Shown here piece after piece: positions 58,690 through 64,000 of a stretch of DNA of 64,000 nt (positions are counted from its first letter, which is position 1; every line of letters starts with the position of its first letter). The notes under the pieces were generated by a model. It worked only from the letters and a program-made list of their open reading frames with translations. It had not been told where the DNA came from and ran no database searches. The position numbers were made by a program, and so were the translations under genes. This stretch comes from Bacteroidota bacterium (GTDB lineage: Bacteria > Bacteroidota > Bacteroidia > Chitinophagales > Chitinophagaceae), in the NCBI GenBank assembly GCA_013289175.1, contig JABDAN010000001.1, forward strand, positions 110,772 through 174,771. Direction: 5' to 3'.

Positions 58690-59472
58690 TTAAAGCAAAT
58701 CGGTAAGTTGAACGGTAATCATGTCAATAAAAAAAATGGCGAGCGAGGCGGTGACCACCGAAGAGTTGGCAGCTGTTCCGACACTGGCTGTTCCGCCTTC
58801 CACATTGAAACCCTTATAACAACCAATGATCCCAATGGCCATTCCAAAAAAAACGGATTTAATACAGGAGGGGACGACATCTATCCAGTCAAGCTTGGAC
58901 AGGGCGGCAGTGAAATAACTGGTGAGCGACATGTCTCCGTGGATATTGTAAGCCAGCCAGGAAGAAAGAATGGAAATGGTGTCAGCAAAAATAACCAGAA
59001 AGGGAAGTATAAAGGTTGCAGCCAGTACACGGGTAACAACCAGATATCGAAAGGGATTGATCGCCGATACTTCCATGGCGTCAATTTGTTCGGTGACCTT
59101 CATCGATCCCAGTTCCGCTCCGATTCTGCTTCCGATTTTTCCGGCGCAGATCACCGCCGTAATGACCGGTCCGATTTCTTTGATGACGCTGACGGAAACC
59201 ATACCCGGTAAAAGCGCTTCGGCGCCGAAATTAACCAGCGAAGGACGCGTTTGAAGTGTCAGCACCAGTCCCATGATGAATGCGGTAATCAGTACCAGAG
59301 GCAGCGATTTATTGCCCATCTTATAACACTGAAACCAAAACTCCTTCCATTCAAAAGGACGTTTGAAAGCTTCTTTAAAAAACCGAATATTGAACAGTAG
59401 AAAATCTCCTGCTCCTTGAAAAGTAGATTTAAAAGGCAACCAGGTGGGTAGACGGGTATCAAGGGTTGACAT
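58690..59472 (-). CDS. MlaE-type ABC transporter permease
   Basis: LVLTLQTRPSLVNFGAEALLPGMVSVSVIKEIGPVITAVICAGKIGSRIGAELGSMKVTEQIDAMEV. Confidence 0.94.
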   Translation of the reverse strand: MSTLDTRLPTWLPFKSTFQGAGDFLLFNIRFFKEAFKRPFEWKEFWFQCYKMGNKSLPLVLITAFIMGLVLTLQTRPSLVNFGAEALLPGMVSVSVIKEIGPVITAVICAGKIGSRIGAELGSMKVTEQIDAMEVSAINPFRYLVVTRVLAATFILPFLVIFADTISILSSWLAYNIHGDMSLTSYFTAALSKLDWIDVVPSCIKSVFFGMAIGIIGCYKGFNVEGGTASVGTAANSSVVTASLAIFFIDMITVQLTDLL

Positions 59473-59699
59473 GCTGGTGATCGTTTTGGATATCTATAGG
59501 AAGATCATGCCCTCCTGTTTTTGGCACTTCGCCATGTTTATAGGGCCTGCTTTGCCGGGAACCGTGGAGTTTCATACCCACTCACTCATAGAGGTGAAGC
59601 CTGAAATTTATTCCATTCAACGGTTGTAAACCCTGGAATTTTGGGATTAAAATTTCGCTGGCTTGATTTTTTGAGGTTGTATTCTAAATAATTATCAAA

Positions 59700-59903
59700 A
59701 TGACCCAAAAAAAGATTGTGGCCGGTTTACTAACCGGTCTGGCAGCCGGTGTCGTCCTAACCCTTGTCCTGTCTTCGAAGAAAGGACGAGAAACCAGTAA
59801 GAACCTTTTAAAGGGAAGCCGGGATCTAAAGGAAGATCTAAAAGGGAAATTCAATGATTTTGTCGATCAGATACAGGATAAAGTACAGGGTATTTTAAAG
59901 TAG
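59700..59903 (+). CDS. YtxH domain-containing protein
   Basis: KKIVAGLLTGLAAGVVLTLVLSSKKGRETSKNL. Confidence 0.85.
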   Translation: MTQKKIVAGLLTGLAAGVVLTLVLSSKKGRETSKNLLKGSRDLKEDLKGKFNDFVDQIQDKVQGILK

Positions 59904-59926
59904 TTAACTTTGAGTAATTTTTTTAT

Positions 59927-60265
59927 ATGACTACTAACGACTCCATTAAGACGCTGATAGATAAATCAAAGGATTATCTGGAAACTAAAATTGAGCTGAC
60001 CAAACTAAAAACGATCGACAAATCGGCCGATGTACTCTCCTCTGTGATTGTCATGGTGTCGATGATTTTCATCGCTTCCCTGGTTATTGTATTTATCAGC
60101 ATCGCTGTGGCATTACTGCTGGGTAAACTGGTAGGTTCCAGTCACAATGGATTCTTTATTGTGGGGGGATTTTATGCCCTCGTTTTGCTGCTCATGTATG
60201 TTCAGCGCAACAAGTGGATCAAGACGCCCATTGCCAACGGCTTTATCAACAAAATGCTGAAATAG
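59927..60265 (+). CDS. Holin-X/phage-holin-superfamily-like membrane protein
   Basis: Amphipathic N terminus plus two TM segments; usual neighbour of YtxH genes. Confidence 0.7.
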   Translation: MTTNDSIKTLIDKSKDYLETKIELTKLKTIDKSADVLSSVIVMVSMIFIASLVIVFISIAVALLLGKLVGSSHNGFFIVGGFYALVLLLMYVQRNKWIKTPIANGFINKMLK

Positions 60266-60272
60266 TCCCAAT

Positions 60273-60704
60273 ATGAAAAAAGCTACAAAAGCAGCAGATC
60301 TCCAGGAGGCCATTCGTATTCTGGAGTTAAAGGCAGCCGCTCAGGAAAAAGATATTCAGCAGACTTTTATGACTGTTTCAGAAAATCTCAAACCACTCAA
60401 CCTGGTTAAAAGTGGAGTGCGCTCTGTTTTTTCAGGGGAAAATAAAGAAGATCTTATCAATGTAATTCTGGGGATCGGCTCGGGATTTCTTGGGAGAAAA
60501 TTATTGATTGGCAAAATGAACGGCGTTGTCAGCAAGACCCTGGGACGAGCCATACAGTGGGGAATGGCAGGCATCGTATCTAAAAATGCCGACAGCATAA
60601 AGGAAAAGGCAGGCCTTCTGATAGACCGGATCTTTAAAAAACATAAGTCCCCATCCAATCATCAGCCTACCCTTCCGGCAGATTATCCCAAGTCATCCTC
60701 CTAG
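60273..60704 (+). CDS. Hypothetical protein
   Basis: Tight spacing in YtxH/holin operon; complete ORF. Confidence 0.7.
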   Translation: MKKATKAADLQEAIRILELKAAAQEKDIQQTFMTVSENLKPLNLVKSGVRSVFSGENKEDLINVILGIGSGFLGRKLLIGKMNGVVSKTLGRAIQWGMAGIVSKNADSIKEKAGLLIDRIFKKHKSPSNHQPTLPADYPKSSS

Positions 60705-61249
60705 TTGCTGCTGGATGTGTTAAAAGATTTTTCCATTCGATGCATAAAGCTGGAGACCGGACCTTCCATTTTCCCCGTTCTGTCATCCAGGTTGTTGTTC
60801 TCAAACAGTTTACCCAGCTCCAGGGAGGGTGGCAAATAAAGCAACACTTCCGGTTTGTTTTTAGATACAAAATTTCTGATTGAATTTTCACTGGCGTCTG
60901 TACCTATTTCTTCTTTAATCACCCGAACCGACTCTTTGGCGATATGTTCTAACTCCTGTTCCCGGTGTACGTCTTTGTTTTTGGCGTACTCAGAAATCCG
61001 TGCTAAAACGAGGTCCTTGGATTTCCCAAAAATACTAACCAGTAAATTGTCCGATGGCGACAGCACGTCTCCGGTCGGATCTGTTTCGAGCCGGTTGTAA
61101 ATACCCAACAATACGGCCGGTATGCCTGCCTGTGCCAGTGCATTATTTCCCAGGGGATTGTCCGGGCCGACCGTTTCCTGTGTATTGGGATCAATTTTTT
61201 CCAGCGCATTAAATCCCAGATTTTTCTGAATTTTTTCGATGATATGCAT
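60701..61249 (-). CDS. Hypothetical protein
   Basis: 182-aa ORF with coding-like composition. Confidence 0.65.
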   Translation of the reverse strand: MHIIEKIQKNLGFNALEKIDPNTQETVGPDNPLGNNALAQAGIPAVLLGIYNRLETDPTGDVLSPSDNLLVSIFGKSKDLVLARISEYAKNKDVHREQELEHIAKESVRVIKEEIGTDASENSIRNFVSKNKPEVLLYLPPSLELGKLFENNNLDDRTGKMEGPVSSFMHRMEKSFNTSSSN

Positions 61250-61290
61250 AAAAAATCATTTTAATAAGTGAAAAAATCTCCAAAAAGAAA

Positions 61291-61313
61291 AATGCTCATC
61301 AGGGATGAGCATT
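61291..61313 (-). terminator. Intrinsic terminator for the 61334-61480 small gene
   Basis: AATGCTCATC AGG GATGAGCATT; minus-strand continuation TTTCTTTTT. Confidence 0.75.
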
Positions 61314-61333
61314 TCCATTCGAAAATGAAAACG

Positions 61334-61480
61334 TCAGGCACTTCTGATCACGCCCAGTAGCAGCGCGATAATGGCGATAACCAATAAAATATGAATCAAC
61401 CCACCCGCACTATATACGAAAAACCCCAAGATCCATCCAATAATCAAGATAACTGCGATGAGATACAATAGACTCCTCAT
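61334..61480 (-). CDS. lmo0937-like small membrane protein (48 aa), absent from supplied ORF track
   Basis: Reverse-strand translation MRSLLYLIAVILIIGWILGFFVYSAGGLIHILLVIAIIALLLGVIRSA*; terminator directly downstream. Confidence 0.85.
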   Translation of the reverse strand: MRSLLYLIAVILIIGWILGFFVYSAGGLIHILLVIAIIALLLGVIRSA

Positions 61481-61711
61481 AAAAAAATTTGAAGGTTAAA
61501 AAAGTTTAAAAGCTATACTGAATCTAATAGGAAGATCGTGCCAGACCCACATTTGATAGGCATTTCCAATGATTTCAATTTAAATTTAACCTGATGTAGA
61601 TGATTTTCTACAGGTCATCCCTTGTTGTGTAATAATTTTTTACAACCAATTGTCTTACAGTTGTTATATTTGAATACTTCAAAAAAATTATTGCTGGCTG
61701 TGACTTTTCCA

Positions 61712-62071
61712 ATGGATAAGCTCTCTGATACAGGTAAGCGAGTGCTCATTATAGATGATGAAACAGATTTTTGTTTGTTAATGAAAAACTATTTTATCAA
61801 AAAGAATTTTGAAGTGCATATTTTTCACACCCTGGAAGAGGGAATGAAAAACATGGAATCCATCCGGCCCGATATTCTTTTTCTGGACAATAACCTGCCC
61901 GATGGCCTGGGTTGGGAAAAAACGGAATATATTATTGAGCATTTCCCGCAGACCCGCATCAACCTCATCAGTGCTTTTCAATACGATCACAATTTCTCCA
62001 AAAATCTTTCCTCTGTGCGGATCTGGGAAAAACCCATTAGTCTGGGAGAGCTGAATAAATACCTCAATTAG
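61712..62071 (+). CDS. Single-domain response regulator
   Basis: KRVLIIDDETDFCLLMKNYF; PDILFLDNNLPDGLG; IWEKPISLGEL; ATG at 61712 preferred to the track start at 61622. Confidence 0.85.
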   Translation: MDKLSDTGKRVLIIDDETDFCLLMKNYFIKKNFEVHIFHTLEEGMKNMESIRPDILFLDNNLPDGLGWEKTEYIIEHFPQTRINLISAFQYDHNFSKNLSSVRIWEKPISLGELNKYLN

Positions 62072-62154
62072 ACCCCTGAAGTCCATCGACCTTTCCTGAC
62101 GATAATTATTTTAAATCCCTGAGGAAAAAACTTGTTACCACACCAGGGCCTATT

Positions 62155-64000
62155 TTAATAAGGAACCAGGACCATCACTTCATGATCCAGCCGGTCATTG
62201 ACCAAAAGCAAATCACCCGATTCCTGCTCTGCCCCGTCGAGTTGAATCAAGACTTTGGTGACCGATTTATTTTTTTCAAATACCAGGTGATAGCGCGTAT
62301 CCACGAATTGATAATGAATTTCCCAGTGCTGCCAGTGGTTGGGAATACAAGGATCTAAGGTAAGCCGGTTGGCGGTTCGTTTCAGACCAAAGAAAGATTC
62401 TGCGAGCAATTGGTACATCCATCCCGCCGATCCGGTATACCATGTCCATCCACCCATGCCTTCGTGATTTTCGACTGCATAGACATCGGCGGCGATGACA
62501 TAGGGTTCTGTTTTATATTTCTCAATACCCGCAGGGGTTGATCCGTGGTTGAGCGGATTGATCAGGTTGATCAGGTCATAGGTTTGTTCATTGTTCTTTA
62601 GAGCGGCGGTGGCCATGATCATCCAGACGGCTGCATGGGTATACTGACCTCCGTTTTCCCGAACACCTGGAAGGTATCCCCGGATATAACCCGGATTGGG
62701 AATGGCCCGGTTGAAAGGCGGGTCAAAAAGTTTGATCAGGGATGGATCTTTTTTTACCAAGTACTGGTAAGCCGATGCCATGGCCGTTCCATTGTGTTCC
62801 GGTGAACCTCCGCCTGAGAGAACAGCCCAGCTTTGGGGAATGGAATCGATCTTGCATTCTTCATTGTGTGCAGAACCCAGGGGTGTTCCGTCATCAAAAA
62901 AAGCCCGGAGATACCAGTTGCCATCCCAGGCGTTCAGTTCAATGCTTTTCTTAATATGAATTGATTCTTTTATACAGAGGGCGGAAAAATCCTTATCCTT
63001 TTTCAGCACCGTGAGTTTTTGAAAACGCGTGAGGACATCGAAAAGAAAGAAAGCCAGCCATACCGATTCGCCTTTGCCTTCATGACCTACTTTGTCCATA
63101 CCATCGTTCCAGTCACCCGAGCCGATCAGGGGCAAACTATGGGCTCCGTAATGCATCCCATGGCGGACAGCCAATTTACAGTGCTCGTACAAGGATACCG
63201 CCTGATCAGATACCGTCGGCAATTCATAGTTGGAATCCTCCCCCGGATTCAAAAGTCTTCCTTCAATAAATTTCACGCTTTCATTCAGAATGTTTTCATC
63301 GCCGGTATGCTGTACATATCGGGATACGACGTACGGCAGCCAGAGATAGTCGTCCGAACAGGTGGTTCTGACGCCCCTTCCCATGGGAGGATGCCACCAG
63401 TGCTGTACATCTCCTTCCCTAAATTGCCTGGACGCACTCAACAGTATCTGCTGTTTGACAAGGTCCGGACGGTTGTGCAACAGGGATAAAACATCCTGCA
63501 ACTGATCGCGGAATCCAAAAGCGCCTCCAGACTGATAAAATCCACTTCTTCCCCAAATGCGGGAAGCCAGGGTTTGATAGTTAAGCCAGCCATTGAACAA
63601 TATATTAATCGAGGCATCTGGGGTCTCAACCCGGATGGTTGAAAGGGTTTTCTTCCAGAAATTCTTGACAGCCTGTAGGGCGTTTTCGGCTGCGGCAATA
63701 CCCTTTGTTTTTTTTGCGGTTTGCAAAGCATTGTACTGGTCACGCCCCGCACCCAGGCGGAAGACCAGTGTTTTTTCTTCCGAATCCGTCAGGTCCATGG
63801 CAGACTGCAGTACTCCGCAGGCATCCTGAGAAGCTCCTACCCTGCCGGAAAGTTTCGACTTGCCCATGGCCTCGGGATTTTTATAAGTCCCATTGCGTCC
63901 GAGAAATTCGTTTCGGTCTCCCGTGAAGGTTTTGAGTGAATCATCTACGTCAAAGAAGCTGATATAGTTTCCAAAATCACTGTTGTAGGCATTGCCTGCC
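62155..64000 (-). CDS. GH94-type glycoside phosphorylase / cyclic glucan synthetase-like C-terminal part (5' end outside window)
   Basis: GDWNDGMDKVGHEGKGESVWLAFFL; RGYLPGVRENGGQYTHAAVWM; FRDQLQDVLSLL; frame remains open to the window end. Confidence 0.88.
   Translation of the reverse strand, partial: AGNAYNSDFGNYISFFDVDDSLKTFTGDRNEFLGRNGTYKNPEAMGKSKLSGRVGASQDACGVLQSAMDLTDSEEKTLVFRLGAGRDQYNALQTAKKTKGIAAAENALQAVKNFWKKTLSTIRVETPDASINILFNGWLNYQTLASRIWGRSGFYQSGGAFGFRDQLQDVLSLLHNRPDLVKQQILLSASRQFREGDVQHWWHPPMGRGVRTTCSDDYLWLPYVVSRYVQHTGDENILNESVKFIEGRLLNPGEDSNYELPTVSDQAVSLYEHCKLAVRHGMHYGAHSLPLIGSGDWNDGMDKVGHEGKGESVWLAFFLFDVLTRFQKLTVLKKDKDFSALCIKESIHIKKSIELNAWDGNWYLRAFFDDGTPLGSAHNEECKIDSIPQSWAVLSGGGSPEHNGTAMASAYQYLVKKDPSLIKLFDPPFNRAIPNPGYIRGYLPGVRENGGQYTHAAVWMIMATAALKNNEQTYDLINLINPLNHGSTPAGIEKYKTEPYVIAADVYAVENHEGMGGWTWYTGSAGWMYQLLAESFFGLKRTANRLTLDPCIPNHWQHWEIHYQFVDTRYHLVFEKNKSVTKVLIQLDGAEQESGDLLLVNDRLDHEVMVLVPY

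Noticed and set aside
59927-60265. Prophage remnant suggested by the holin-like protein
   Set aside because: No other phage genes; this family is commonly encoded beside YtxH genes in ordinary chromosomes.

Overview
64 kb chromosomal window whose protein signatures are typical of a Bacteroidota genome, probably Chitinophagales (inference). It contains no CRISPR array, IS element or prophage that I can support. Main blocks: (1) the end of a SUF Fe-S assembly operon with an Rrf2 regulator (1-2.2 kb); (2) a long run of secreted, lipoprotein and beta-barrel genes (5.3-20.6 kb), including a metallophosphoesterase, a class-3 lipase, a GDPD-like lipoprotein and a 734-aa repeat protein; (3) a trans-4-hydroxyproline catabolic operon with an adjacent MFS gene (20.6-27.0 kb); (4) tRNA-Arg(ACG) and an APC permease; (5) an ~18.5 kb, 16-gene, translationally coupled minus-strand operon (31.8-50.3 kb) of flexirubin/dialkylresorcinol type (DarA, DarB, KS, CLF, ACP, AcpS, acyl ligase, ABC exporter, BtrH-like, C45 acyltransferase, CrtI-like oxidoreductase, an MMPL-acyltransferase-methyltransferase fusion, GT2-DUF2062), with a second ACP/CrtI-like pair at 28-30 kb; (6) a REC-PAS-histidine kinase / NtrC-type regulator / RpoN block (52.6-57.0 kb); (7) an MlaEFD lipid transport operon; (8) a small-protein envelope/stress block and the 3' part of a GH94 glycosidase/phosphorylase-type gene. 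The most interesting system is the flexirubin-type cluster. It has the resorcinol-forming pair and a KS/CLF, but no ammonia-lyase, ketoreductase, dehydratase or thioesterase is visible in the window, so its product is not predictable from the canonical pathway alone. All family calls are by reading motifs; no searches were run.
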